Shown one piece after another: positions 16,041 to 25,366 of a DNA stretch of 64,000 bases; the first letter of the stretch is position 1, and each line of letters opens with the position of its first letter. A model generated the notes under the pieces. The model was not told the origin of the DNA. It did not search any database and worked only from the letters and a program-made list of their open reading frames with translations. The DNA comes from Sphingobium fontiphilum. GTDB lineage: Bacteria; Pseudomonadota; Alphaproteobacteria; Sphingomonadales; Sphingomonadaceae. The position numbers and the translations under genes are program-made. Location: assembly GCF_014196635.1 (NCBI RefSeq), contig NZ_JACIEB010000003.1:1-64000 (forward strand). The letters run 5' to 3'.

Positions 16041-17090
16041 CTACTTGCCCTTGGCGCCGCCGGGCGCGGCGGGCTTTTCACCGGGCAGGCGCACGGTCAT
16101 GCCATCGGCCAGCTTCACCACGCCTTCGACGACGACAGGCTGCCCAACCTTCAGGCCAGAGAGAATTTCCACCACGCCATCCTGACGGACGCCGGTCTTG
16201 ACTGGCAGTTTCTTCGCCTTGTGATCCTCAACCACGTAGACGAAGCGGTCCTCGCCATCGCCGACCACCGCCAATTCCGGGACGGCGACCGACTGGCGCT
16301 GGCGCGCCTCGATCCGGACCGTCATCAACATGCCCGGCTTTATGGCGCGATCCGGGTTGGGCAGGATGGCACGCACCCTCACGGCGCGGGTGGCGGGGTC
16401 GATCACCGGGTCGATGGTGGCGATTGTCCCGGTAAAGGGCCGGTCTGGCCAGGCCGCACTGATCGCCTTGATCGGCAATCCCTCGCCGATCAGCGAGAGC
16501 CGGGTCTCGGGAACGGTGAAGTCCAGCTTGATCCGCGAAATATCGCTGACCGTCGCGATCTCCGTGCCCGCAGTCACGATCGCGCCGGGCGATATGGTGC
16601 GCAGGCTGACCCAGCCGGCAAAGGGCGCGCGAACGACGCGATCGCCTATGGAGGCGCGGGCCTGGGCGGCGCTGGCGCGGGCGGCGTTGGCGGCGGCGAC
16701 CTGCGCCTCCAGACTGGCGCTGGTGGCAAAGCCGCGATCCTTGAGCGCCTGGATGCGGGCCAGTTGCTGCTTCGCCTGAAGCGCCTGCGCCTCGGCGGCG
16801 GCGAGTTCGGCATTTTCCTGGCCCGCAGCCAGCGTGGCGACGACCTGTCCCTTGGCCACATAGCCGCCATCGTCGAAATGGATGGCGGTGATGCGCTCCG
16901 TCACCGGCGCCGAGAGCACCGCCTGTTCATTGGCCATCGCCGTGCCGACCGCATCGACCGCGTCGGCAAAGGTCGCCATCGCGGCCGGGCCGGTTTCGAC
17001 CAGCGGCGTCGGACGGGGCTTCTTGTCCGCGCCCTTGCCACATCCGGCAAGGGTCAGGGCAAGCATCAATGCAAGGAAGGAGGACCGCAT
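16041..17090 (-). CDS. RND efflux periplasmic adaptor (membrane fusion protein)
   Basis: 349 residues. The lipoprotein signal has lipobox LTLAGC, so it is anchored in the inner membrane. A biotinyl-lipoyl-like half (GYVAKGQVVATL) flanks a coiled-coil hairpin rich in Ala/Gln (about 90-140), then GWVSLRTISPGAIVTAG. Beta-barrel and membrane-proximal domains follow. It bridges the AcrB-like pump (16028-12924) to an outer-membrane channel. The 86 bp upstream hold an AT-rich stretch that is a likely operon promoter; no adjacent repressor gene is present. Confidence 0.92.
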   Translation of the reverse strand: MRSSFLALMLALTLAGCGKGADKKPRPTPLVETGPAAMATFADAVDAVGTAMANEQAVLSAPVTERITAIHFDDGGYVAKGQVVATLAAGQENAELAAAEAQALQAKQQLARIQALKDRGFATSASLEAQVAAANAARASAAQARASIGDRVVRAPFAGWVSLRTISPGAIVTAGTEIATVSDISRIKLDFTVPETRLSLIGEGLPIKAISAAWPDRPFTGTIATIDPVIDPATRAVRVRAILPNPDRAIKPGMLMTVRIEARQRQSVAVPELAVVGDGEDRFVYVVEDHKAKKLPVKTGVRQDGVVEILSGLKVGQPVVVEGVVKLADGMTVRLPGEKPAAPGGAKGK

Positions 17091-17176
17091 GGGAACGCGC
17101 TATCGAGCCTTTCGAGGCGACGCAATTGACTGTTTGTCGCAAATTGTAAGTGTCACGATGCCAGACGAACCGGGCC

Positions 17177-17917
17177 TCAATTTCCACCAAGCCGCGCGGC
17201 GATGAGAAATTCGACATTGCCCTGCGGACCGGTGATCGGGCTGGGAACGATGCCCTGCACCATCCAGCCGCCTGCTTCAACCCAATGGCTGACGGATGCG
17301 CATACCCTTTGGTGCACCGCCGGATCGCGCACCACCCCACCCTTGCCCACTTCCTCGCGCCCCGCCTCGAACTGCGGCTTGATGAGCGCGACGAGCAGAG
17401 CGCCCGGCCGGGCGAAGGCGAAGGGGCGTTCCAGCACCTTTTCCAGCGCGATGAAGCTGGCGTCGCACACGATGATGTCGACGGGTTCGGGAATATGGTC
17501 CGCCGTCAATATTCGCGCGCTGGTCTGTTCATGGACGATGACGCGAGGGTCGGACCGCAATTTCCAGGCGAGCTGGTTGGTGCCGCTGTCCACCGCATAG
17601 ACGCGCGCCGCGCCATGGGTCAGCAGCACGTCGGTAAAGCCGCCGGTGGAACTGCCCACGTCCATCGCCACCATGCCGGTCACGTCGATGCCGAAATGGT
17701 CGATGGCGTGGGCCAGCTTGATGCCGCCGCGCGACACCCAGGGATGGTCGCGCCCGCGCACCTCCAGCGGCGCGTCGGGCGCGACCTGCTGCCCGGCCTT
17801 GTCGACCTTCCTGTCGCCCAGCCAGACAAGCCCGGCCAGGATCAGCGCCTGCGCGCGGGCGCGGCTTTCGGCAAGGCCCCGATCGACCAGCAACTGGTCG
17901 GCGCGCATCTTCGCCAT
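17177..17917 (-). CDS. tlyA: TlyA family rRNA (cytidine-2'-O)-methyltransferase
   Basis: 246 residues. The N-terminal S4 RNA-binding domain (MRADQLLVDRGLAESRARAQ) is followed by an FtsJ-like SAM-dependent methyltransferase domain (VAMDVGSSTGGFTDVLL as motif I, LVALIKPQFE near the C-terminus). Well-studied TlyA proteins 2'-O-methylate cytidines in 16S and/or 23S rRNA and influence capreomycin sensitivity. The older name haemolysin A is misleading. The start codon overlaps the stop of the DsbD-like gene (ATGA at 17914-17919), so translation is probably coupled. Confidence 0.92.
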   Translation of the reverse strand: MAKMRADQLLVDRGLAESRARAQALILAGLVWLGDRKVDKAGQQVAPDAPLEVRGRDHPWVSRGGIKLAHAIDHFGIDVTGMVAMDVGSSTGGFTDVLLTHGAARVYAVDSGTNQLAWKLRSDPRVIVHEQTSARILTADHIPEPVDIIVCDASFIALEKVLERPFAFARPGALLVALIKPQFEAGREEVGKGGVVRDPAVHQRVCASVSHWVEAGGWMVQGIVPSPITGPQGNVEFLIAARLGGN

Positions 17918-19956
17918 CAGCGCGCCAGTTCCGTCAGCGTCGCCGGGGTCAGCAGTTGCGGCAGGACCTGCGCATCCTTGCCCGGCGCGTAATAAATATA
18001 GAGTGGCACGCCCGACCGGCCCTGCGCCTCCAGGAAACGGCCGATGGTCGGGTCGGCATTGGTCCAGTCGCCGACCATGACCGTCACCCCGCCCTTCTCG
18101 AAAGCAGCGCGCGTTTCCGCCCGGTCGATGGCGGCGGCTTCATTCGCCTTGCAGGTGATGCACCAGTCGGCGGTGAAATAGAGGAAAACGGGCTTGCCCG
18201 CCGAACGCAGGCTGGCCAGCCGCGCTTCGTCGAAGGGGACCGCGCCATCGCTGCGGGAGGCGCTCAGCGGCGCGCGCTCGGGCAGCAGGACGACGCCCGC
18301 CGCCAGCAGCGCCAGCGCGCCCGGCGCGACGATCCAGCCGCCGCCCCGCCCCTGGCGCTGACGCTGGCCTAGCCACCAGAGCAAGAGGCCAAGGCCAAGC
18401 GCGAGGCCAAGGCCGATCAACAACCCGTTGAGACCTCGTTGCTGCCCCAGCAGCCAGCCAAGACCGATGGCGGTGAGGACCATCGGCACGGACAGAATTT
18501 TCTGAAGCCGGCCCATCCACGGCCCCGGCTTGGGCAATCCGGTCCGCACCGCCGGGACATAGGCGAGCAGCAGGAAGGGCAGCGCCAGCCCAAGCCCAAG
18601 CCCAGCGAACACCGCCAGCGCCGCCGCCACCGGCAGCACCAGCGCCGCGCCCATGGCCGCCCCCATGAACGGCCCGGTGCAGGGCGTCGCGACAAAGGCG
18701 ACCAGCGCGCCTGTCCAGAAGGCGCCCGCCATGCCGCCCCTGCCCGCCAGCGCCTCGCCCCCGCCAAAGGCGCGCAGGTCGAACAGCCCTGCCAGATTGA
18801 GCGCGATGGCGGTCACCAGCAGCAACAGCGCAAGGATGATGCGCGGATCTTGTAGCTGGAAGGCCCAGCCGACCGCGGTTCCCGCAGCGCGCAGGCCCAG
18901 CAGCGCCGCGCCGAGCAGCAGGCAGGTTGCGACCACACCCGCGGAATAGGCGATGGCCTCGCGACGCACGACGGCCTCATTACCGCCCGCGCGCGCCAGT
19001 TTAAGCGCCTTCAACCCCAATATCGGAAAGACGCACGGCATGATATTGAGCAGCAGCCCACCCAGTATCGCACCGCCCAGCGCCAGCAGCACCGCGCCAG
19101 GCAGCCCCCCGCTCTCGCCCGGACCAGCCGACACCGCACCCGGCTGCGCCGTCAGCAGGAACCCGACATGATCGCCCGTGCGCAGCACCGCCTGCACCGG
19201 CCCGGCCTTAAAATCCTCGCCCGCGTCCGTCTCGATCAACAGCCTGTCGCCCTCGCGACGCACCTTCTGCTCGGCGGCGTGGCGCAGCCATCCGTCGGCC
19301 AGCGCGAACAGGTGCGCTTCCTCCGCCCGCGCCGCCGCCGGAAAAGGAATCGCCACGCGCAGCTTGCCATCGGCGATGGCGTAGCTTGCCTCACTGCCCA
19401 GCGGCCGGGGCAGATGGGTGCGCCAGCCGTCGAACATCGCCCGGTCGGCCGCCGACACGACGCCATCCCCAGCGATCAGGTCGATGGACAGGTCCGCCCC
19501 TTCGGGCACGCACACCTTGTCGGTGCAGGCCAGCCAGTCGCCGCGCACGCGGATCGGCAGGCGCGTTCCCGCCGCCACATCCGGCGCGACCTTCAGGTCC
19601 GCCAGCACCGCATAGGGGCCTTCATAGACATGGTTCATCAGCCCCGAAATCACCAGCGTTTCGGGCACCGGATAACGCAGCGGGCCGACCGCGACGCCGG
19701 GCGGCAGGGTCCATTTGACGGTCATGCCCAGCCCGGCGTCGCCGGGATTTTCCCAATAGCCGTGCCAGCCCGCCTCCGGCGCCATGGCAAAAGCGATGCT
19801 GGTCGTCTTGCCGGGCGCGGGCGCGGCGCTTTCGGCCGTCAGACGCGCGGCGATATGCGGCGCGCCGCCGCTCATGCCGAACGCCCCCTGCGCCTGCGCG
19901 GTGAAGGGAACCAGCAAAGCTGCGATTGTCATCAGAAGGACATGAAAAATCCGCAT
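17917..19956 (-). CDS. DsbD-type protein-disulfide reductase
   Basis: 679 residues in three parts. A signal peptide and N-terminal periplasmic domain (about 1-270) resemble the DsbD alpha/CycX-type thiol acceptor. A central transmembrane domain of about eight helices (about 285-545) carries the cysteines in LLNIMPCVFPILGLKAL and FVATPCTGPFMGAA. A C-terminal thioredoxin-like domain has the active site TADWCITCKANE. It passes electrons from cytoplasmic thioredoxin to periplasmic substrates, supporting disulfide isomerisation and cytochrome c maturation. tlyA follows with a 4-bp overlap. It is divergent from phoK. Confidence 0.92.
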   Translation of the reverse strand: MRIFHVLLMTIAALLVPFTAQAQGAFGMSGGAPHIAARLTAESAAPAPGKTTSIAFAMAPEAGWHGYWENPGDAGLGMTVKWTLPPGVAVGPLRYPVPETLVISGLMNHVYEGPYAVLADLKVAPDVAAGTRLPIRVRGDWLACTDKVCVPEGADLSIDLIAGDGVVSAADRAMFDGWRTHLPRPLGSEASYAIADGKLRVAIPFPAAARAEEAHLFALADGWLRHAAEQKVRREGDRLLIETDAGEDFKAGPVQAVLRTGDHVGFLLTAQPGAVSAGPGESGGLPGAVLLALGGAILGGLLLNIMPCVFPILGLKALKLARAGGNEAVVRREAIAYSAGVVATCLLLGAALLGLRAAGTAVGWAFQLQDPRIILALLLLVTAIALNLAGLFDLRAFGGGEALAGRGGMAGAFWTGALVAFVATPCTGPFMGAAMGAALVLPVAAALAVFAGLGLGLALPFLLLAYVPAVRTGLPKPGPWMGRLQKILSVPMVLTAIGLGWLLGQQRGLNGLLIGLGLALGLGLLLWWLGQRQRQGRGGGWIVAPGALALLAAGVVLLPERAPLSASRSDGAVPFDEARLASLRSAGKPVFLYFTADWCITCKANEAAAIDRAETRAAFEKGGVTVMVGDWTNADPTIGRFLEAQGRSGVPLYIYYAPGKDAQVLPQLLTPATLTELAR

Positions 19957-20035
19957 CGGGCCTCTGGTCGCGTGGATGCAAGGGGGCTAGGTCGCTCCCT
20001 GTCGCTCGTCAAGGCAAGAGAAGGTCACCCCCAGG

Positions 20036-21694
20036 ATGTTGCGCCCGATGTTCCGCAAAACCGCCGCCATGCTCCTCGCCGCCTGCGCCATGCCCGCGCT
20101 GGCCCAGACGCCAGCGCCCGCCTCGACGCCCCCGAAGCTGATCGTCGCCATTGCGGTCGACCAGTTTTCGGCCGACCTGTTCGCGGAATATCGGCAATAT
20201 TATTCCGGCGGCCTCAAGCGGCTGGCGCAGCAAGGCGCGGTTTTCCCCAAGGGCTTTCAAAGCCACGCAGCGACCGAAACCTGCCCCGGCCACAGCACCA
20301 TCCTGACCGGCGGCCGCCCGTCGCGCACCGGCATCATCGCCAACACCTGGTTCGACCTGAAAGCCGGGCGCGACGACAAGGCGGTCTATTGCGCCGAGGA
20401 TGAAACCCAGCCGGGCAGCAGCAGCGGCGATTATGTCGCATCGCCGGCACACCTCAAAGTCCCGACGCTGGGCGGGCGGATGAAGGCCGCCAACCCCGCC
20501 ACCCGCGTCGTTTCCGTCGCGGGCAAGGATCGCGCCGCCATCATGATGGGCGGGCCGACCGCCGATCAGGTCTGGTGGGTCGGCGGGGCGCAGGGCTTTG
20601 TCAGCTACAAGGGCGTCGCGATTCCGCCGCTGGTCGCCCGGATCAACGACGCATTCACCCAAAGGCTGGCTACGCCCAACCCCGGCTTCGAACTGCCGCC
20701 CCAGTGCGCCGCCAGGGATTTCGCCGTGAACATCGGCGACGGCAAGACGGTGGGCACCGGTCGTTTTGCCCGCGCGGCGGGGGATTTCAAGGCGTTTCGC
20801 GCTTCGCCTGAGCAGGATGCGATGACGCTGGTGCTCGCCGCCGCCGCGATTGAAAGCATGAGCCTTGGCAAACAGGCGCAGACCGACATCATCTCCATCG
20901 GCCTGTCCGCGACCGACCATATCGGCCACACTTACGGCACCGAGGGGACGGAAAGCTGCATCCAGATCGACCGGCTGGACCGCGAACTGGGCGCCTTCTT
21001 CGACCGGCTCGACGCCGACGGCATCGACTATGCCGTGGTGCTGACCGCCGATCATGGCGGCCATGACTTGCCCGAGCGGCATCAGGAAAACGCCATGCCG
21101 ATGGCCAGCCGCGTGGATGAAGCACTGACGCCCAAGGCGCTGTCGGCGGCGGTCGGCGCAAAGACCGGTCTTGCAGGGCGCAAGCTGATCTGGGGCGACG
21201 GCCCGGCCGGCGACCTTTATATCGACATCGGCCTGACTGCACCGCAACGCGCGGCGGTGGAGGCGGAAACGCTGAAAATCCTGCGCGGCCACCCCCAGGT
21301 GCAAGCCGCCTATACCAAGGCGGAAATCGCCGCCACCCCCGCCCCTACCGGCGCGCCGGAAAGCTGGAGCCTGTTGCAGGAAGCGCGCGCCAGTTTCGAT
21401 CCGCAGCGGTCGGGCGACATCCTGCTGCTGCTCAAGCCCCGCGTCACCCCGATTGTCGATCCGACGAAGGGCTATGTCGCCACCCATGGCAGCCCGTGGG
21501 ATTATGACCGTCGCGTGCCGATCCTCTTCTGGCGCAAGGGGATGCGGCCTTTCGAACAGCCGCTAGGCGTCGAAACGGTCGACATCATGCCGACGCTTGC
21601 GGCGCTGATCCATCTGCCGTTACCGGCTGGAGAGATTGACGGTCGTTGCCTCGACATCATCGCCGGCGATGGCGACAGTTGCGCGGGGAAATAG
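20036..21694 (+). CDS. phoK: PhoK-like alkaline phosphatase (secreted)
   Basis: 552 residues, close to the described PhoK of Sphingomonas (about 559). A signal peptide spans residues 1-24 (ends MPALAQ), so the enzyme is extracellular or periplasmic. It belongs to the alkaline phosphatase superfamily: metal-binding Asp in VAIAVDQFSADL, nucleophile Thr in SHAATETCPGHST, TGGRPSRTGIIANTW, and the metal-ligand segment LTADHGGHDLPERH. It releases phosphate from organic esters and may solubilise metal phosphates. The gene faces the sensor kinase tail to tail with a 3-bp gap. With the kinase/regulator pair and the phosphate-selective porin it suggests a phosphate-scavenging locus. Confidence 0.93.
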   Translation: MLRPMFRKTAAMLLAACAMPALAQTPAPASTPPKLIVAIAVDQFSADLFAEYRQYYSGGLKRLAQQGAVFPKGFQSHAATETCPGHSTILTGGRPSRTGIIANTWFDLKAGRDDKAVYCAEDETQPGSSSGDYVASPAHLKVPTLGGRMKAANPATRVVSVAGKDRAAIMMGGPTADQVWWVGGAQGFVSYKGVAIPPLVARINDAFTQRLATPNPGFELPPQCAARDFAVNIGDGKTVGTGRFARAAGDFKAFRASPEQDAMTLVLAAAAIESMSLGKQAQTDIISIGLSATDHIGHTYGTEGTESCIQIDRLDRELGAFFDRLDADGIDYAVVLTADHGGHDLPERHQENAMPMASRVDEALTPKALSAAVGAKTGLAGRKLIWGDGPAGDLYIDIGLTAPQRAAVEAETLKILRGHPQVQAAYTKAEIAATPAPTGAPESWSLLQEARASFDPQRSGDILLLLKPRVTPIVDPTKGYVATHGSPWDYDRRVPILFWRKGMRPFEQPLGVETVDIMPTLAALIHLPLPAGEIDGRCLDIIAGDGDSCAGK

Positions 21695-21697
21695 AGA

Positions 21698-23014
21698 TCA
21701 GGCCGCCGGGCGCGGCAACCTGATTTCCGCGCGCAGGCCGCCTTCCGCCCGGTTGGCGAGAGTGAGTTCGCCACCTTCCAGCGCCACCGCCCGGTCGACA
21801 ATGGCCAAGCCCAGGCCGAGGCCGCGCGTATTGCGCCGCCGCGCCTGATCGAGCCGGGCAAAGGGCTTGCGGACTTCGATCAGCCGCTCAGCGGGGATGC
21901 CCGGTCCGTCATCCTCCACGCCGATGATGACGGATTGGTCATCCCGACCAAGCGTCACTCGGGCGCGATCCCCGTAATGGAGCGCGTTTTCAACCAGATT
22001 GACTATCGCCCGGCGCAGGTTGAGCGGCCGCAGGCCCATTTCCAGATGATCCGGGCCGACATAGAGAATGTCCCGCCCCTGATCCTGAAAATCGTCGACA
22101 ATGGTCGCAAGGGTGACGGCAAGATCGGACTGAATGATGGGTTCCGGGTCTTTCTCTCCACCCAGAAAGGCGAGCAGCGAATCGATCATCGCCGTCATCT
22201 CGCTGATGTCCTCACCCATCGCCTCGCGCGCTTCGCCGTCCTCGATCTGCTCCAACCGCAGGCGCAGGCGTGACAGAGGCGTGCGCAGGTCATGGCCGAC
22301 ATGGGCCAGCGTTTCGGTGCGTTCCTCGATCAGGCGATGGATACGTTCCTGCATGGTGTTGAAAGACTGGATCAGGCGGCGGACATCGGCGGTGCCCGAT
22401 TCCTCCACGTCCGCCCAATCCTTTATCCCCACCTGCTGCGTCGCGCGGGTCAGGTCGCGCAGCGGCGCCAGCGTTCGCCGGATCAACAGGCCGCCCGCAA
22501 ACAGCAGCGCCAGCACCGGAATCAGCGCCAGCCCGATGCGCCCGATGGTAAACTCCCACCGGGCCTGGTCCAGATGCATCCCGAAATAGAGCCAGCTTCC
22601 GTCCGACAGTTGCAAGCCGCCGCTGATATGCGATGCGCGGCCGGGCGACGCCAGCCGTAAACGCAGGTCGCTGTGGTCGAGCGAGGGTTCCCACGCCAGG
22701 ATCTGGCTACGCATCCGGTTGAGTTCCGGCGCGAGCGGCGGCGCCGTCAGCAATGGCGTCCATTGCACATCATAACGGTCCGTGGTCAGTTGAACGGCCA
22801 GCGCCCGGCGCCGCGCCACCGGCGCTTCGGTCAGCAATTTGCGGGCGATGACCAGATGCTCGGCCAACCGCCTCGCTTCGTCCTCCTGCAAGGACAGACG
22901 GCTCGCCCGTTCATAAATGAGGGTGCCGACCGCGAATTCGAGCAGCAGCGTCAGCAGTAATATGCCGAACAGGTGGCCGACAAGGCCCAGCGAGCCCCTG
23001 ACCCGCCGCCGCAT
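21698..23014 (-). CDS. Sensor histidine kinase of an OmpR-type two-component system
   Basis: 438 residues from ATG at 23014, which overlaps the regulator stop (ATGA). It has TM1 (about 10-32), a periplasmic loop of about 130 residues, TM2 (about 165-185), then HAMP. The dimerisation/phosphoacceptor domain reads HVGHDLRTPLSRLRLR, with the His that is phosphorylated. The ATPase domain has an N box NLVENALHYGDRA, G1 EDDGPGIP and G2 RGLGLGLAIVDRAV. The signal is unknown. The neighbourhood (PhoK, OprP-type porin) suggests phosphate or envelope sensing, but it lacks the PAS domain of classical PhoR. Confidence 0.92.
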   Translation of the reverse strand: MRRRVRGSLGLVGHLFGILLLTLLLEFAVGTLIYERASRLSLQEDEARRLAEHLVIARKLLTEAPVARRRALAVQLTTDRYDVQWTPLLTAPPLAPELNRMRSQILAWEPSLDHSDLRLRLASPGRASHISGGLQLSDGSWLYFGMHLDQARWEFTIGRIGLALIPVLALLFAGGLLIRRTLAPLRDLTRATQQVGIKDWADVEESGTADVRRLIQSFNTMQERIHRLIEERTETLAHVGHDLRTPLSRLRLRLEQIEDGEAREAMGEDISEMTAMIDSLLAFLGGEKDPEPIIQSDLAVTLATIVDDFQDQGRDILYVGPDHLEMGLRPLNLRRAIVNLVENALHYGDRARVTLGRDDQSVIIGVEDDGPGIPAERLIEVRKPFARLDQARRRNTRGLGLGLAIVDRAVALEGGELTLANRAEGGLRAEIRLPRPAA

Positions 23015-23724
23015 CAAGCGCGGCTGACCTCTGCGTTGAACATATAGCCGATGCCGCGCACCGTGGTGATCGGGGCCATATTGTCCTGTGTCGACAATTT
23101 GCGGCGCAGGCGGCTGACCAGCACGTCGATGCTGCGGTCGGAACTGTCGCCCATGCGGGTGCGCGACAATTCGATCAGCCGTTCACGCGCGATGACGCGC
23201 TGGGGATGGCTGATGAAACTGCTGAGCAGGTCGAACTCCGCGCCGGTCAGGTCAACGACAGCGCCGCTGGGCGAGCGCAATTCGCGGCGCGGGAAATTGA
23301 CGACCCAGCCATCGAACCGCGCCTCGCTCTCGCGCACCTCATCCGACCCTCGCTCCATGCCGGACCGGCGCAGGATGGCGCGAATGCGGGCGATGAGTTC
23401 GCGCGTGCCAAAAGGTTTGGGCAGATAGTCGTCTGCCCCCAGTTCAAGGCCGACGATCCGGTCGGGTTCACTGCCGCGCGCGCTGATGAAGATAATCGGG
23501 ATGTCGCTTTTGCGCCGCACCTGACGACACAGGTCGATGCCGTTGGTGCCCGGCAGCATGATATCGAGAACGATCAGGTCAGCCGGCCCCGCATCCATCG
23601 CGACCCACATTTCAGGCCCGGACGACGCCGGTCGCACCTGATAGCCATGCTCCTGCAGGGCGCGGGCGGTCAGCGTTCTGAGTGGCGGGTCATCCTCCAC
23701 CAGGATGATTGTCGGGGCGGTCAC
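23014..23724 (-). CDS. OmpR family response regulator
   Basis: 236 residues from a GTG at 23724, selected because it gives the standard length and starts just before the receiver strand TIILVEDD; a longer frame opens at 23787. The receiver is canonical: acidic EDD pocket, phospho-Asp in LIVLDIMLPG, Ser in FISAR and Lys in YLPKPF. The C-terminal winged-helix domain ends with recognition helix DSSDRSIDVLVSRLRRKL. It is the cognate partner of the overlapping kinase. The paralogue at 28865-29575 has the same recognition helix but a degraded receiver. Confidence 0.92.
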   Translation of the reverse strand: MTAPTIILVEDDPPLRTLTARALQEHGYQVRPASSGPEMWVAMDAGPADLIVLDIMLPGTNGIDLCRQVRRKSDIPIIFISARGSEPDRIVGLELGADDYLPKPFGTRELIARIRAILRRSGMERGSDEVRESEARFDGWVVNFPRRELRSPSGAVVDLTGAEFDLLSSFISHPQRVIARERLIELSRTRMGDSSDRSIDVLVSRLRRKLSTQDNMAPITTVRGIGYMFNAEVSRA

Positions 23725-23811
23725 GGCGCGCGTCTCTCGATTTTCCTTGGTGCGTGCGGAGATAGGCAGCCGCATTACCCCGGTCAACCGCGACAGGGGT
23801 CAATCGACCAA

Positions 23812-23839
23812 TGTCATAAAAATGGCATATTCATGTCTC
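23812..23839 (+). promoter_or_regulatory. Pho-box-like direct repeats upstream of the porin gene
   Basis: Three hexamers, TGTCAT (23812), TGGCAT (23823) and TGTCTC (23834), repeat with exact 11-bp spacing and A/T-rich spacers. This is the architecture of PhoB/OmpR-family sites: CTGTCAT half-sites 11 bp apart. They lie 52-79 bp upstream of the porin start and about 90 bp upstream of the divergent response-regulator start, so one array could serve both. Either PhoB or the adjacent regulator is a candidate binder. Confidence 0.55.
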
Positions 23840-23890
23840 TAAACGGAAACATATCCGCAATATTTGCCGCCCGCGATGAACAGGATCGAT

Positions 23891-25312
23891 ATGAAGGCGG
23901 GAATGGCAATGCGGAAATTCGGACAATTGGGCAGCATGCTGCTGGCGGGAACAGCCTTGTGCCTGCCCGTTCAGGCGATGGCGGCGATATCGGATGCAGA
24001 GGCGCAGGCGCTGCGCGATCAGGTCGCCGCGCTGACCGCCCGGCTGGAGGCGCTGGAACAGAGGCTGGCGACGCGCGAGGCGGCGCCGGTCGCGGCGGGC
24101 GGCGCGACGATTCCGGCCGCCGCGCAACTGGCCAGCGGCGGCGCCAAGCCCAAGGGAACGATCACCAGCATCGGCTGGAAGGGGTCGCCCCAGTTCAAGT
24201 CCGACGACAAGCTGTTCAAGGTGAAGGGACGCATTCAATATGATGCGGGCTATGTCTCCGCCCCGCCCGGTTCCGCCGACCAGGGTTTTGGCAGCGGGAG
24301 TGAGACCCGCCGCATCCGGCTGGGCGGCGAAGGCAAGCTGGGCGCCGGGTTCGGCTACAAGCTGGAGCTGGAGCTTTCGGACAACAGCGTCGATCTGGTC
24401 GACACCTTCGTCACTTATGAAAAGGGCGGATGGCTGCTGACGGTCGGCAACCATAACCAGTTCCAGTCGCTCGACGAACTGATCGGCGACACCACCGGGT
24501 CGACGATGGAACGCGCGGCCTTTACCGACGCCTTCAACTTCGAACGACGGCTGGGCGTTTCCGCCCAATATGCGCGCGGGCCCTGGCTGGCGCAGTTTGG
24601 CTTGTTCTCCGACGACATCACGGCCCTGTCCAACAGCTCTGATGGCGTGAATGGCGGCGACGAGAACAACAGCATCGGCGTCGACGGCCGCATCGTCCTG
24701 GCCCCGAAGATCGGCAAGACCCAGCTGCATCTGGGCCTGTCAGGCCACTGGCGCGATCTGGGCCGCACGGCGGACGCAGGCACACGCTATCGCCAGCGCC
24801 CCTATCTGCACTTCAGCAACAGTCGGGTGATGACCACGCCGTCCATGGATGTGCAGCAGGAAACCCATTACGGGCTTGAGCTGGCGGCGGTGCGCGGCCC
24901 CTGGCATTTTGCGGGCGAAGGCCACTGGCTGACGGCGTCGCGGCCCGGCCTGCCCGACCCGACCTTCTTCGGCGGCTATGCCGAGTTCGGCTATTTCCTC
25001 ACCGACGGCGACAGCCGGTCCTATGGCAAGGGGATATTGGGCGGGGTCGACCCCAGATCGCCGGTCGGTTCGGGCGGCATCGGCGCGGTGCAGCTTAACC
25101 TGCGCTACGACTATCTGTCGCTGAACGACGGGCCCATTCAGGGCGGGGTGCAAAACGGCCTGATCGGGGCGATCGTGTGGACGCCGATCAACTATCTGCG
25201 CTTCAACCTAAACTACGGCTATCTGCGCTATAGCGACATTCCCGCTTCGGTCAGCGCCGACAGCAGCTTTGCGCTGCACACCGGCGGCATGCGCGTGGAA
25301 CTGGACTTCTGA
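23891..25312 (+). CDS. Phosphate-selective porin, OprO/OprP family
   Basis: 473 residues. The start at 23891 is supported by AGGA six bases upstream; other in-frame starts at 23864 (TTG) and 23876 (ATG) exist. A signal peptide of about 31 residues ends at AMAA. A short periplasmic coiled coil (AEAQALRDQVAALTARLEALEQRLA) follows, as in OprP-like trimers, then a 16-strand beta-barrel with alternating aromatic residues. The protein ends in Phe (VELDF), the outer-membrane assembly signal. Family members form anion-specific channels for phosphate or polyphosphate uptake. The Pho-box-like repeats upstream fit induction by phosphate shortage. Confidence 0.88.
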   Translation: MKAGMAMRKFGQLGSMLLAGTALCLPVQAMAAISDAEAQALRDQVAALTARLEALEQRLATREAAPVAAGGATIPAAAQLASGGAKPKGTITSIGWKGSPQFKSDDKLFKVKGRIQYDAGYVSAPPGSADQGFGSGSETRRIRLGGEGKLGAGFGYKLELELSDNSVDLVDTFVTYEKGGWLLTVGNHNQFQSLDELIGDTTGSTMERAAFTDAFNFERRLGVSAQYARGPWLAQFGLFSDDITALSNSSDGVNGGDENNSIGVDGRIVLAPKIGKTQLHLGLSGHWRDLGRTADAGTRYRQRPYLHFSNSRVMTTPSMDVQQETHYGLELAAVRGPWHFAGEGHWLTASRPGLPDPTFFGGYAEFGYFLTDGDSRSYGKGILGGVDPRSPVGSGGIGAVQLNLRYDYLSLNDGPIQGGVQNGLIGAIVWTPINYLRFNLNYGYLRYSDIPASVSADSSFALHTGGMRVELDF

Positions 25313-25319
25313 CGAAAAT

Positions 25320-25353
25320 GGCCGGGGCAGCCCACGCCACCCCGGCCCTTTTT
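25320..25353 (+). terminator. Rho-independent terminator after the porin gene
   Basis: An 8-bp GC-only stem (GGCCGGGG/CCCCGGCC) with a 12-nt loop is followed by CTTTTT. It lies between two convergent genes and mainly ends the porin transcript. Confidence 0.85.
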
Positions 25354-25366
25354 CTGGATCAGGCCT

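Noticed and set aside
19991-20007. GTCGCTC direct repeat before phoK as a possible Pho box
   Set aside because: The spacing is 10 bp rather than 11 and the half-sites do not resemble CTGTCAT; too weak to call.
20009-21487. Minus-strand frame of 492 codons over phoK
   Set aside because: Antisense shadow of the phosphatase gene with no recognisable domain and biased composition.
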